Positions 45,590 to 57,480 of a stretch of 64,000 bases of DNA are shown in pieces. How positions within the stretch are numbered: position 1 is the first letter of the stretch; the number at the start of each line of letters is the position of its first letter. The notes beneath the pieces are model-generated. The model made no database searches. It saw only the letters and a program-made list of their open reading frames with translations, and had not been told where the DNA came from. The stretch is from the NCBI GenBank assembly GCA_936450465.1, contig OW388296.1, positions 11,157,867 through 11,221,866 on the forward strand. Reading direction: 5' to 3'. The stretch comes from Gibbula magus. Its lineage: Eukaryota; Mollusca; Gastropoda; Trochida; Trochidae. Position numbers and translations under genes: made by a program.

Positions 45590-46082
45590 ATGTTATAGAC
45601 CTACAGCCTCCATGCAAAGTTGAGCTACATCATTACAATAACAGTCATTGGATGTTATGAGACAGACAGACGGTCGATCACTATTACAATATGTTGACCA
45701 AAATAAACTTTCATAATTGTTCTTAATCATAAAATAGATAAGTATAGATGTATTTTATGGATCTATGTAGACATAATAGTACTGTTCATCATGATCCAGT
45801 AATGAGTTAATGTTTTAATAAATTACAAAGCTTGTAACATTAATTCAATAATAAATTGGTGGGTTGCTTTAGAAACAGAGAATTAACTTAAAAGTTACAA
45901 TTTGAAGTTAGGCAAGTTTAGCATCGCTGCGTAATGTTATTGCATCTGTTCTCTCAACAACTTTAATTAAATAAATAGGTGCTCGTTTATACTTTCAAAA
46001 GCTATATTTCAAAATTAAAACAAATCTTGATAGTAATGTCATAGACTTAAATGTGTACATGCTATGATGGTTATCAATAAAA

Positions 46083-46520
46083 ATGTTGTACATAGAGATG
46101 AATGTCTGCGCAATCGTCATGCCCATCACATCTTATTCGACGCTGACAAACGCAGATAATGAGGCTTGTATTTGCAAACTCTTTCCGTTCCTGTCAACCA
46201 ACAATAACAACTGGCGCCAAAGAAAACTCCAAGAAGCAATTGACATTCAAAGGGAACAACCTGCAATAAACCGCGATCAAGGCATCTTCATACCATGTGC
46301 TTGGGATTCACTTATCTAGAACTTATATCTCCTGTCGGAGGAAATATCCGAGGAGCACCAAACAAAATCCAATCCTGTCGGAGCAAATTATCCGAGGAGA
46401 CCCTACCAATCAACACCTATCAGCTCCAATCACCATCCAACAACTTCAAAGCCACCCACATCAACAATTGGCCTCTCTTCCAATCAACTGTGATTATTGT
46501 TTGTTTTACAATTAAAAAAG
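46083..46520 (+). pseudogene. Penelope-like element, C-terminal endonuclease relic
   Basis: The frame ending at 46319 contains NWRQRKLQEAIDIQREQPAI followed by NRDQGIFIPCAWDSLI. The pattern R..EAI.I....P.LNRD.G is what I know from the C-terminus of the GIY-YIG endonuclease domain in Penelope-like retroelements, where it follows the nuclease core. Upstream residues do not show the GIY or YIG motifs, so the nuclease core is lost or decayed. Downstream of the stop, a C-rich 200-bp tract with duplicated TCCTGTCGGAG(G/C)AAAT words probably is the element's 3' region. The enzyme in intact relatives nicks target DNA for retrotransposition. Confidence 0.5.
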
Positions 46521-48984
46521 CCAATTGATCTCCCTCGTTTTATCATTTGTGTTTATTAACATCTTCATAAAGCCTACAGGCCATTGCTTATCCATGTATG
46601 TGTTTATTATGTATTATGTTACACATTTGTTATTTGTCAGTACAGTCCCAAAATTACATTAGTTGACAATTAGGGTTTTACTTTGATTTAGAGGACGACC
46701 CATTGAACTTGAACCAAGTCAGAATAGACTACTAAAGGTCAGCTGCTACAAGTGTCTCGAATACTAGTGCATTTCTGGTTCTTGAATATTTTGATGAAAA
46801 GCAATTAATCGCTGCAAAAGTGTGTTACACATATCATCTCTAAAGAAACACTGATTAAAATAACATCTTTGCAAGATTCAAACTTAATATTATCTACATA
46901 AATAATATAAACTTCGTATCATATATATTTGATCGTATATGCAAAGATGTATGTGTAATATCTCGACGCATAGGACCATAGGAGATGTCTTGTGTTCGAA
47001 ACGTCATCACACATATTTTGTCCGTTTGATGAATGTCTAACAAATGTGCTCCTCTGTGTAACGTGTGGTAGAAACATCACCATCTTGCCATCTTTCTATG
47101 ATTTCCATAAAATATACAGATTTTACACACTGTTTGAATCGTTGGAAGAAACAACGTTATTAGATTATCCCTACACCGAATAAGACATTTACATAATAAT
47201 GTTTGGTTTCAGTGTATATTGCTAAACTATGATCGAATACAATATCAATATGTTCATATGTTTAAGGCAGACATTACTAGCTCTTGTGTCTCTCGTGTCT
47301 TGGAACTTATTTACACTTATTTTATAAACAAAAGTTGTTTATATTTAAGAGTAGATCTAGAAGAATTCTTTTAATGTCATTAATTTGAGATGGAAAATTT
47401 CAGAGCATATAAATACAAATCATTATTTCTATTGCATAAACAGTGAAGACTGAGCAGACTGACACGTATAAAGTATATCAAACACAACCTGCTAAATGAT
47501 AAATCGAATTTCACTTTAATTTTCTGTTATATGTAGCTGAAAGATTAGGAGCATAGTCTGTCAGCAACAATAAAGTATTGTTTCAAATAATTATCACTCT
47601 CTACAAAATCAACCTTTGATCTGCATCATTGACATCAAGGCAAGATATATATACATGCCCCAAAGTCCACATTAAATTAAGTTTTAATATAATAAACTAC
47701 TTTAACGTGATTGTGAGGTTTTTTGTCCAAAATTGTTTAGGAACGAATTTCATAATATGAAAGGTTGCCAAATTTAAATCACATTCAATTACTATCTTCC
47801 ATCGTTGCATTAATATCTCAATTCATATTGGTTGTAAAATAGTAACTGAGATACGTGGTATATGTAACGTTCCTTAGAGCTAAAAAGACATATTATACAT
47901 CTATGTGTCATGTCTTGGCCTTACTCTCTACCAATTGTATAACATAACACATCAAAACAACATGACAAATATGTCATCATAGGGGTATGAATGTTTTGGG
48001 TGATTTACAGTCAAATGTTTTAAGCTGCTACATCTAAAACATTTGTTTTCAAAAATAGTATAAACATTGATAATATCGGTAGTCACTGTTGTTAATGTGT
48101 TTTATCCTGGTACAACATTACAATAACTAATTTTGCAGATGTGGTAAACACGGGTTTCCTTTATCTTCATACACAAACATTAAAACGTGTTGAAATTGTT
48201 TGAAATATTTTGCTACATTAGTTTTATTTTGCATATCCGCAAATAAGCTTGTTTCTTTAAAGAAATTGACAGGAAAATATTAAAGGTCAATGGTCAATGA
48301 TTTTTCCCTATTGATGAAATCAGACGGATGGTTAATATATTGTATTAGAGATGGGGCAGGTCTAAAGTACTGCAAAACAACAATAGGAGACAAAGAACAA
48401 AATCTAATTCTGATTGAAAAACGTTTCAGAGTTAAGATTTCCCAGGTGATGCATTCACAAAGACGGGTTGTTCTGAGCATGCATTGCGAATTTAGATTAA
48501 TGAAATAATTATATTAGTGTATGGTTCATGGAAAGGAAATGCTCAAATCAATAACTATGCAATTCCAAAATAAAACAAAATATTTATGATTTAAAATTAT
48601 CAGTTTACTCCCTTGGGAACCGAATGCAGTAATCCTTTGAAACATATGTTATACCTGACATTAGAGGACGTTTTGCGGCAACAAGCGATAAACAGTACAA
48701 TCTCAAAACAGGCTGATATGCATCATCTGAATGTCATAACGAATTTGTCTCAGTATCATTTTAAAGCTAGCATTAACTTTAACAAATAGTTATCCATAAC
48801 GTCTATTGTCATAGATGGGAGCTCCACAAGAAGAGTTTAAATCTAAGAGGTAGTGTGTCATAAATCAAAATTGCATTTCTGTCAAATTGAAACCCAACCA
48901 TTTAATTTAATAGCCAACATTTCAATGACGAATTATGAATGTTCATCTTTATTAGCCCTCTGTGCTTGGGCTTATGACCATGTA

Positions 48985-49140
48985 TGTGTAGCACAATGGT
49001 GTATATGTAGTGGTTATCTGATTGTCATTTCGTGCCAGAGGCTCGTAATCGAATCCCAGTGGAGACACCACACATTTGTGAAACACGGGTGTCATTCTGT
49101 GTGTAGTACCTTTACAAAAGCACTTTCATATATAAAGTAT
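48985..49140 (+). repeat. tRNA-derived SINE, type 3, diverged
   Basis: GTAGTGGTTATCTG, GTAATCGAATCCCAGTGGAG, ACACCACACATTTGTGAAA and AAAAGCACTTTCA match the SINE at 27490. The 3' half is missing. Confidence 0.7.
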
Positions 49141-49890
49141 TAAGTAATATTTCTCACAGTGGTTATTTACTTGGTTATTAATGGTTTGAATGCGGATTCT
49201 TGGTGGCGAACAATCTAGAATCGTGTTATCTAACTTTAAACTCATCTACAAATAGAATTTAGAATACTGAAAGTAACTACATTCATCCATTTTAATTGTT
49301 ATTCTCATGTTTATAAGTATGTTTAACGGTCAGATGACCCTTTTTAGTTTCATCAATAGAGAACAATAGCCTACATTCTACACATTACCTGTCTGACGTT
49401 TAGTCATGGTCAGAATCTGATATGTTGGTGATTAGTTGAAAAATACCCAAGCCGACATTACCATTTTACACTCAAACACAGCACTTACAATCTTTCAAAG
49501 ACATTACACCAAGTTATCTTCATACATCCATGAACATTGCTTGACATTTGTAACAAAAGGGAGATTCAGGCTCCAGTAAACCTGACTGTTAGCAGTGGAC
49601 ACTGATCAGATACACCAGCCATTCTTAAATACTGAGTTTGCTTCCGAATAATAAATGTCAATTTCACAAAATATAAAAGAGATGCCTTGATGTAAAAATA
49701 TACGTTTCCTACTAAAAATGGAAATGAATACAAAACAAGGAATTATGTACAAATTACAAATGCTATGCAATATAAACTAAACCGTACATTTAGTTGCAAT
49801 TGAACATTGAGAGTACATTTAGTGGATATTTAGTGAACATTTAATGAACATGGTTTTCTTAATGTTATAAAGTGATAAACTAATCTTATC

Positions 49891-51470
49891 TTTTAGTTCA
49901 TAAAGTATATGTCAAATGAGATCAGACATTTATTTTCGAAGAACACATATGCTCATAATAGTTATAACTACAGTATGATACAATGAATTGTTTTATTTGC
50001 AGGATTCAGCTAAAATATGTTAGAAACATGTTGAGATCATAGACAGATGTCAGTGCATATTACACGCACCTACACATTGTTTTGAAGTATGACGAAGATG
50101 ATGACAATGATGAGGATGATGATGGCACATGTGTGTCTACTTAATTGAAAAGAATATCACCTCATCTCATATCTCACATCACAAAGAAATTTTACTCGAA
50201 TGAAACGACAGGACAGCAACAATGTCTAATTATGGTTCACATGTAAGATTATTGTAACATGCATACCATCATAAAATAAATAGAAAATGAGGTAGAGATT
50301 CCCACCTGTCCTTAGTCAATACTTCAATTCTTATCCTGGTGACAATATCTTAAAACAATGATATATCAAATTCTGAATGAATAAAGCACAATGAAGCACT
50401 AATCCCTCATTCATTTACAACTAATAAGAAGGCGGCTGCTTATCTAATTATACTGATTTGGTTATGTTTTGTGATAGCTACGACGTTAAAAGTGAGTTAT
50501 AATTAGATCAGCTTCCAAATCGAAGTAGATACATCTGCAATGACGTTTCTGGACTTTCTTTAGTGAAGAAGAATACGTTAATAATCAAATCACGTTTAAA
50601 ATTATTCAATTATCTTCCCCAGAATTGAAAATTATTGTCTAATGCTTAGACCAAATGTGTTTGTATTTTAATGAATTTAAACGACTCCCGCTGTGTACGT
50701 GAAACTAAGCTAAGTAGTGGACGTGACGGTAATTCATAGTTCTGCTTGATGGATGATTTATGTCGACATGCCTACAGGAAGAAAACATTTATTGCATGAG
50801 ATGCATATTAACATGGTACATGACATACTGTGCTAACCGTACTGATGGATTAGTTATAAATCCACAACTTCTAACAATGGATTATAATAATTATTGACAC
50901 CAGTGCATGTATGAATTTTAGTTGCTTGCATATTTATCAATGTTCCTTTTGTTCACTTTCACCTCTGGATACATTTAGCTCAGTAGCTCAATGTAGCAAC
51001 AGACTTGGAACTTTTTGAAAAAGACATACATTGACAGTGCTAACAGAAAAGTAAATCGTGATGAGTTCGTAGGTCACGTGATGTAGCCGCCATATTGATT
51101 TTTCACACTTTTGAAAATGTTCCGACCCTATGCACCTTTGACAATCTTCTACTCTGAAGATACAGGGATTTGAGAGCTGATATTTGCATATGATGTAGCT
51201 AAAGCATTGTATATATTGGCTTATTCCTCACAAACGCTAATTCGCAATACTTTTGTCACAGTGAGTACTTGAAATCTGCCAATTTTGCAAAAAGTGCAAA
51301 TTTCAAACCTCAATAGCTCAAAACTGAATAAGATAATTTCACAAAACCTCCACCTTCGACCATAATAATAGATGTTTCGGTATTTAATAAAAACTAAAAA
51401 TTTGGTTAACTTTTACGGTTTTGAGGGTACTCATTAAATATCTTCTTCTAAATAACGACAATACATACAG
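49891..51470 (-). repeat. R-family fragment, inverted, then unidentified 480 bp
   Basis: 50010-50985 is the inverse of 23460-24260 and of 58160-59030, but without the (TA)n and hairpin found at 24266. From about 50985 to 51470 I find no match. That part includes CACGTGATGTAGCCGCCATA near 51077, and no gene is seen. Confidence 0.55.
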
Positions 51471-51517
51471 CTGGACAATATTAAACCTACTGGTATTACT
51501 TGAGAATTTAGAAAGTA

Positions 51518-51825
51518 GTGAGTGAGTTATTGTTTAATGCCGCTTGGGCAATTTAGCAGCCATTTGCGGTGTGGAAATTTTGAGTTAATTGCCCAATTTA
51601 AAAAATATTTGCAAAAGCAAGCATGAAACGACACGAAGATCGTAAAAACACCAGCTACTTATTAGAGACAGTTAAAACCTGATTTAGAACATCTAAAATT
51701 AATAACATGTTGAAAAGGTTTATTGCTGTTAAGAAATCTGAAATTCTGTGTTCACCAAATTGACTCAAAATGTTGTCAATAGAAATATTTGGGTAAAAAG
51801 TTTCCCTGAAATGTGCAGTGTCCCA
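51518..51825 (-). mobile_element. Short 5'-truncated LINE copy
   Basis: It matches the 3' end of the LINE at 33368-33690 in order: (GTGA)n, GTTTAATGCCGCTT, ACGACACGAAGATCGTAAAA, TTTCCCTGAAATGTGCAGTG. It is flanked by AATTTAGAAAGTA (51505-51517) and AATTTAGAAGTA (51826-51837), target duplications differing by one base. Only about 90 C-terminal codons plus the 3' UTR are present, with disruptions. Confidence 0.85.
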
Positions 51826-51837
51826 AATTTAGAAGTA

Positions 51838-52140
51838 AACGATGGATCAGAGGTTATTAACTACTTTCTGTTCAACTGTCAATAACTCTACTAATATTTG
51901 TTCAAGCAGTACTCAGTTCTCACCGAGAAACACATCCGTTCTTCAAACATCGTCACACAGATTAATAACTGCTCTTTCTAGAATGTTCATTGCACGAATA
52001 ATTAGAATGATCCAGTGTAAGTATTGTAATGCATATGTACTTTTGACGTATTTGGTCGTATCTTCCAAATCATATCTAATAAAGAATAAAGTTATCATTA
52101 TTAATAAGCTGAAAGCTTGACGGATTTAACTCATGTTTTG
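51838..52140 (-). repeat. R-family fragment, inverted
   Basis: 51890-51990 is the inverse of 57040-57125 and 3395-3475. The frame over it is antisense to repeats and is not a gene. Confidence 0.6.
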
Positions 52141-52909
52141 TTATATATGAGTAAAATGTATAGAGTACATGATTATGTAAGTATAAGTTGTCAGAAGAAC
52201 CAATACTTTGGGGTATATGAAAACCAGTTCATTATCTAAGAAGTGTCATGATGGGGGATACATGTACGTGTATGTTCCTATAGACTTATTGAGATATGTA
52301 TTTATTACAATGTATCAGATACGCGTCTTTGCCTACACAATAAACTGTGCAAGAACAAAGATTAGTTTATCAGGATATATACCTACACTTGTAACAAAAG
52401 AAACCATAGCAATGAGACCGGAGGTGGGGTATAATATAATAATATATCAGTAATTTAGATGATACAATTAACCTTACAATTTATGTTTTAAAAAGGTTCC
52501 ATGTCTTTGAGCCTCCGTTGTATGTCTCCTTGTACTCTCAGTTCAGACTCAGATAGATTGACTGTAACCCTTATTTATGTTACACATTTGTTATTTGTCG
52601 AGTAAGTACAGTCCCAAAATTACATTAGTTGACCATGTGGTGTTCCCTTTGGTTTAGAGCGCGACCCCTTTGAACTTGAACCAAGTCAGAGCAGATTATT
52701 GGAGCTCTACTGCTACAAGTGTCTCTGTTTCTGGTTCTTGAATATTTATACATATATTTTTCATAAATCTATATGATTTATTTGTATTGCATTAAAGCAT
52801 TTAATCACTGCAATATTGTCCTACACATGCCATCTCTAAAGATCCACTTTTAAAATAATATCTTTGCTAGATTCAAACTGATGACTATCTACCACGTAAA
52901 TAACTTTGT

Positions 52910-52910
<1 letters not shown>

Positions 52911-52995
<85 letters not shown>
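52911..52995. repeat. (TA)n microsatellite
   Basis: About 85 bp of pure TA, ending 12 bp before hammerhead 1. Confidence 0.95.
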
Positions 52996-52999
<4 letters not shown>

Positions 53000-53007
53000 C
53001 GTTATGT

Positions 53008-53046
53008 ATGGCCTGAAGAGGCTGTGTAGCTGAAAGCGCTCGCCAT
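53008..53046 (+). ncRNA. Hammerhead ribozyme 1, type I, loopless stem III
   Basis: Stem I is AUGGC/GCCAU (53008-53012 with 53042-53046). The core CUGAAGA at 53013-53019 fits CUGANGA. Stem II is GGCU/AGCU with loop GUGU. GAAA lies at 53032-53035. Stem III is AGC/GCU with no loop, and the predicted cleavage is after C53041. All invariant core bases are present. The missing stem III loop is known from hammerheads of Penelope-like elements, which work as dimers. Confidence 0.75.
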
Positions 53047-53133
53047 TAAAATGGATGATTTCTACTTAGAATTCCATTATTTTTTCCATATTTACTACCT
53101 GAGAGTTAGACAATCTTCCGATTGTGAACTGTA

Positions 53134-53134
53134 A

Positions 53135-53211
<77 letters not shown>
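53134..53211. repeat. (TA)n microsatellite
   Basis: About 75 bp of TA between hammerhead 1 and the 26-bp inverted repeat. Confidence 0.95.
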
Positions 53212-53215
<4 letters not shown>

Positions 53216-53253
53216 GAGTTGCTTCTCACGTGAAGTAAGGTTATATATAGAAA

Positions 53254-53711
53254 ATAGTAAACATCAGATGGTTTTGACTCTTATTTTTCCATTTTATAAA
53301 TTATTCTCCAATTCACAAATTACAAATTTAACTTCAGAGACTAAAGAAACATTTTTCATGAATAAATACTGCCCATCACTGAACAGTTAATTGATTGATT
53401 ACGACTCCATTGTTTTACATGTAATCAATGAACTCGTTAACCCTCAGATACCTCACTGTCCTGGAGTGACACCCAATTGAATACCTCGAGGCAATTCACG
53501 AACATGATTGAAAGACAATGACTGATTTGGATGTCAATACACTGACGTGTTAAGATGTTGAGTATTACAACATGCTATTGTTTTTGTTCATACATAAATA
53601 TGCAATCTTCCGAATGTTAACCATACTTGAAAAGACCGATATACTGGTCGAAATGAGCTCATCGTATTGTATTAAAGAAGATTGATCCAGTCAAAACCAT
53701 CTGATGTTTAC

Positions 53712-53714
<3 letters not shown>
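53254..53714. repeat. 26-bp perfect inverted repeat, 409-bp spacer
   Basis: 53254-53279 (starting ATAGTAAACATCAGATGG) is the exact inverse of 53689-53714. Both arms adjoin or nearly adjoin TA-rich sequence, and the spacer contains hammerhead 2. It may mark the ends of a small element or an inverted duplication. Confidence 0.85.
53621..53669 (+). ncRNA. Hammerhead-type fold 2, U3-A8 core variant
   Basis: Stem I AUAC/GUAU (53623-53626 with 53664-53667), core UUGAAAA (53627-53633), stem II GACC/GGUC, GAAA (53650-53653), stem III AUGAG/CUCAU with no loop, and the predicted cleavage base C53663. Every helix of a type I hammerhead is present. The core differs from CUGANGA at positions 3 (C to U) and 8 (G to A), the two bases that pair in the folded ribozyme. 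Pairing would be kept, but catalysis may not be, since G8 takes part in the reaction. Confidence 0.55.
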
Positions 53715-53762
<48 letters not shown>

Positions 53763-53775
53763 ATATATATATATA
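53713..53775. repeat. (TA)n microsatellite, interrupted
   Basis: Two TA runs separated by TTGG near 53758, directly before the palindromic hammerhead pair. Confidence 0.95.
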
Positions 53776-53810
53776 AGCATACTTTCGACCATCACGGGTC
53801 TCATCAGGTG
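53775..53810 (-). ncRNA. Antisense hammerhead core, arm of a palindrome
   Basis: The minus strand has the same CUGAUGA (53801-53807), stem II and GAAA (53783-53786) as hammerhead 3, but after GAAAGUAUGCU it runs into TA repeat, so stem I has no 3' strand. It forms the left arm of a 37-bp inverted repeat with hammerhead 3 (one mismatch). Confidence 0.5.
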
Positions 53811-53855
53811 ATTCACCTGATGAGACCCGTGATGGTCGAAAGCATGCTTGTGAAT
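53811..53855 (+). ncRNA. Hammerhead ribozyme 3, type I, canonical core
   Basis: Stem I is AUUCAC/GUGAAU (53811-53816 with 53850-53855), core CUGAUGA (53817-53823), stem II GACC/GGUC with loop CGUGAU, GAAA (53838-53841), and stem III AGC-AU-GCU. Predicted cleavage is after U53849; U at this position is allowed (H) but slower than C. All invariant bases are in place. About 65 bp downstream ACCTGAGGGTTGGACAA resembles ACCTGAGAGTTAGACAA, which follows hammerhead 1 at a similar distance, so both come from one element family. Confidence 0.85.
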
Positions 53856-55384
53856 TATGAATAAATCATCGTGATTTCTTCGACAATTGTATTTTCTTAT
53901 ATGAGACCTGAGGGTTGGACAAGTTTGAACTGAATTTTGTTATATACATCTCTTAAAACAAGTAAACTTCTTCATATATATAAAATTATTATTATTATTA
54001 ACGTTATATTTGACGTTTCTATGAGGGCTGACAGGTGATGAAGAAACGCACCTAGGTCAACTTGATAAACTTTTGATACTCCATAATATAATTACAAAGT
54101 AAGCCGTTGTCTGGACATACATTTGTAGCATGGTTGAGAAACAGCGATATGTAATACATAGACAATTGTACCATTGGACACAAACATGTATACCGTGGTA
54201 AGCACATATTTATACCATGGTATACAAACACCTTATTATGATACACTTACAGACATACAAGAAACTAAGGTATTCACATTTTGGCTACACAATTAATGCT
54301 TATCACATTGTAATTGCATTTATTAAAGCATGATTTACATGAGATTCAGTGTGTTCTATTTTTCCCTTTATCCCTACACAGAATCAGACAGAATTTACAT
54401 GATAATATTTGCTTCCTGTGTATATTGCTAAATTATGATAAATTACCATATCAACATGTTCATATGTGGAAAGCAGACATTTCTAGCTCGCATGTCTATC
54501 GTGTCGTGAAACCTTTTTGTTCAATCTATTTATTATCAAATTGAAGATTAAACAAGCCTCGATTTTTTTAAATAATAAAATACTTCAACGTGATTATGAG
54601 TTTTTTGTCAAAAATGTTTTAGGAATGAATTGAATAATATGAAAGGTTGCAAAATGTAAATGACATTAAAATTACTATTGTCCCTATTGTTAAAATCAAA
54701 TTCGGAGCCTGATGATCAGTGTATTGTATTAGAGAAGGGGTGGGTCTAAACATCTGCACGGCAACAACAGGGACAAAGAACACAATCTAATTATGATTGA
54801 AAAGTGTTTCAGAGTTAAGATTTCCCAGGTGATCTATTTACAAAGACGGGTTGTTCTGAGCATGCATTGCGAATTGAGATAAATGAAATAATTAGATCAG
54901 TGTATGATTCATGGAAAGAAAATGCCCAAATCAATGACTATGCAATTGCAAAATATGACAAGATATTTATGATTTGAAATTTTCAATTTACTCCCTTGGG
55001 AACCTAATACAGTTATCCTTTGAAACATATTTTGTACCTGACGTTTTGCACCAGCAAGCAATACATAATAAATCCCAAAAGAGGCTGATATGCATCAACT
55101 GAATGTCATAACGAATTTGTCTTACCACACTTTTAAAGCTAACATTAAATATAACGAATAGTAATTCATAAAGTCTATTGTCATGGATGGGAGCTCCACA
55201 CGGGGAGTTCACATTTAAGGTAGAGTGTCATAGATCAACAATCACATATGTGTCAAATTGACATCATGATATTTAATCTAATAGCCGTCAATACAATGAC
55301 GAATTATCATTGTTCATCTTTATTTGCCTTCTGTCCTTTGACTTTTGACAACGAATCGGTACTTCGTAAGAACATGTATTATAT

Positions 55385-55600
55385 GTGCAGCACAACGATG
55401 TAGTGGTTAGCTTGTGGTTAGTGGCTCCTGTTCGAATCTCGGTGGAGATATCAAACATTTGTGAAATTGGTGTCATGTTGTGTGGTGTACCTTTGCAAAG
55501 CATTTATCTGAACTCGAACACGGGATGTATATGGACCCAGGTCGTGTTTATATTAGTAGCGGCATCGAAAATACAAGTTCTTTATGGTAATAGTTAATAA
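55385..55600 (+). repeat. tRNA-derived SINE, type 3, diverged
   Basis: GATGTAGTGGTTAGC, CTGTTCGAATCTCGGTGGAG, TTGCAAAGCATTTATC and GGCATCGAAAATACAAGTTC follow in order. It is more complete than the other two R-family copies, and the A and B boxes are readable. Confidence 0.7.
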
Positions 55601-57437
55601 GCTTAAACAGTATAATAAGGAACTATCAATGTGTGAACATTTCTTTGTATTTGTATTAGCGCTAAAAAAAAGGGGGAAAGAAAATATGGCCTTAGATAAA
55701 CGAAAAAGTTAATCCGATTGCCATGGCGACCAGGGAACACAAATGGTTGCCGTGTTTATTTAAATGCAAGACTCTGAGGCCTTTTGGTATAACTGTAAAC
55801 ACATAATACATCATTTGATAATTCAGCAACTAACATAGTATTTCACAACAGTAGTTGTACATGTTAGAATCCATTTGATATATTCAGTTAGACTTTCAGG
55901 AGGGGTGGTCAATGAATTCTGTTATGGCGTATAAAGTATTAAGCAACATTTATACAGTGGTTATTTACTGGGTTATTAACGGTTTTAATCCGGGATCTTG
56001 TAGGCAAACAACATAGAATCGTGTAATCTAACTAACATTAAACTCTACAAATATAATATCTCATTTGAAAATCATGAAAGTAACAAAGTTATATTATTTC
56101 AATGTTAGTCTCATTTATATGAGGATGTATACCGGCCACATGACCCTCTTACGTTTCTTTCACAGAGAACAATAGCCTACATTTTGCACATTACCTATCT
56201 GATGTTTAGTCATGGTCAACACCTGAAATAATTAGTTGAACTATATCCCAGCCGACATTCAATTTTACACTCAAACACAGCACTTACAATCTTTCATATA
56301 CATTACACCAAGTGATCTTCATACATCCATGAACATTGCTTGACATTTGTAACAAAAGGGAGATTCAGGCTCCAGTAAACCTGACTGTTAGCAGTAAATA
56401 CTGATCAGATTCAACAGCCGTTCTGACTTTGATTCCAAACAATTTAAAACGTAAATTTCACACAATGTAATAGAGATGCCTTGGTATAAAAATGCCTTTC
56501 TTAATAAAATTTGAATGAATAAAGACAAAATTAAAGGAATATGTAAAAAAAAAAGTGCATTTAATTGAAAGTTTTAGTGAACATTTACTGAACATGGTGT
56601 TGTTAATGTTATGAAAATAATATATAATGTTGAGTTTCCCTACAGAATGTCTAGCAAAAACATGTCCAAGGACCATTTTTTTCTTATGCAGTTAATTGCA
56701 TATGCAAAGGCGCGTATCTGATTGTCAATACATATGCCACATCTTGTCACGTTTCAGAACACGTTTTAGAAATTGAACTTGATTTCATATACCCCAAACT
56801 AATTGTTCTGATGATAATGTAATAATTATATGGTCATATACTCATTAAAATCTTGCTCATTTATCACAAAACATGAGTTAAATCAATCATGCTTTCAGCC
56901 AATTAATAATGATAACAATAATTTAAGATATGGTTTGGAAGATAACATCAGGAGGTAACACTTCATATGCATTACAATTCTTAGACGGGACAATTCTAAT
57001 TACTCGTGCGTTTTCAAAATGTTCAAAAAAGCAGTTATTGATCTGTGTGACGATGTTTGTGACACTGTAGAACTGATGTGTTTCTCGGTGAGGAATGAGC
57101 AGTACTTTAAAAATATATATCAGGAGAATTCTTGACAGTTGACCAGTAATTAGTCATAAACCTCTGCTCTGCTCTTTCTTAATGCTGACGTAATACCATT
57201 AGGTTTAATATTTTCCAGAGAACTTGTTCATCCTTTAATCTAATGACAAATGAGACGGTGGTAACGAATAATTTCATAGTTTTACTGATAATGTTCTATA
57301 AATATTAATCAGATAGAGGGTACTTAATGGGGTTTGTCACATACTAGTATTTATAACTATTTATAATGATTTTACATTGAAGTGCATCTGACAACGCTCA
57401 TGTGTTCCTATATATGAATTGGCCCTCCATAGTTCTC

Positions 57438-57443
57438 CATAGA

Positions 57444-57477
<34 letters not shown>
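57438..57477. repeat. (TA)n microsatellite
   Basis: About 40 bp of TA inside R copy 3. It has no hammerhead beside it. Confidence 0.95.

Positions 57478-57480
<3 letters not shown>

Larger units (their letters stand above)
45590..49890 (+). repeat. R-family copy 2
   Basis: Colinear with copy 1 from GTTGAGCTACATCATTACAA (compare 17335) to the region like 22540. A retroelement relic lies at 46083-46520, and a diverged SINE at 48985-49140 occupies the same place as in copies 1 and 3. Confidence 0.65.

Noticed and set aside
46965..47020. GTTCGAAACGTCATC as another hammerhead
   Set aside because: GAAACGTC alone is common in these repeats; no core heptamer or stem II precedes it at the right distance.
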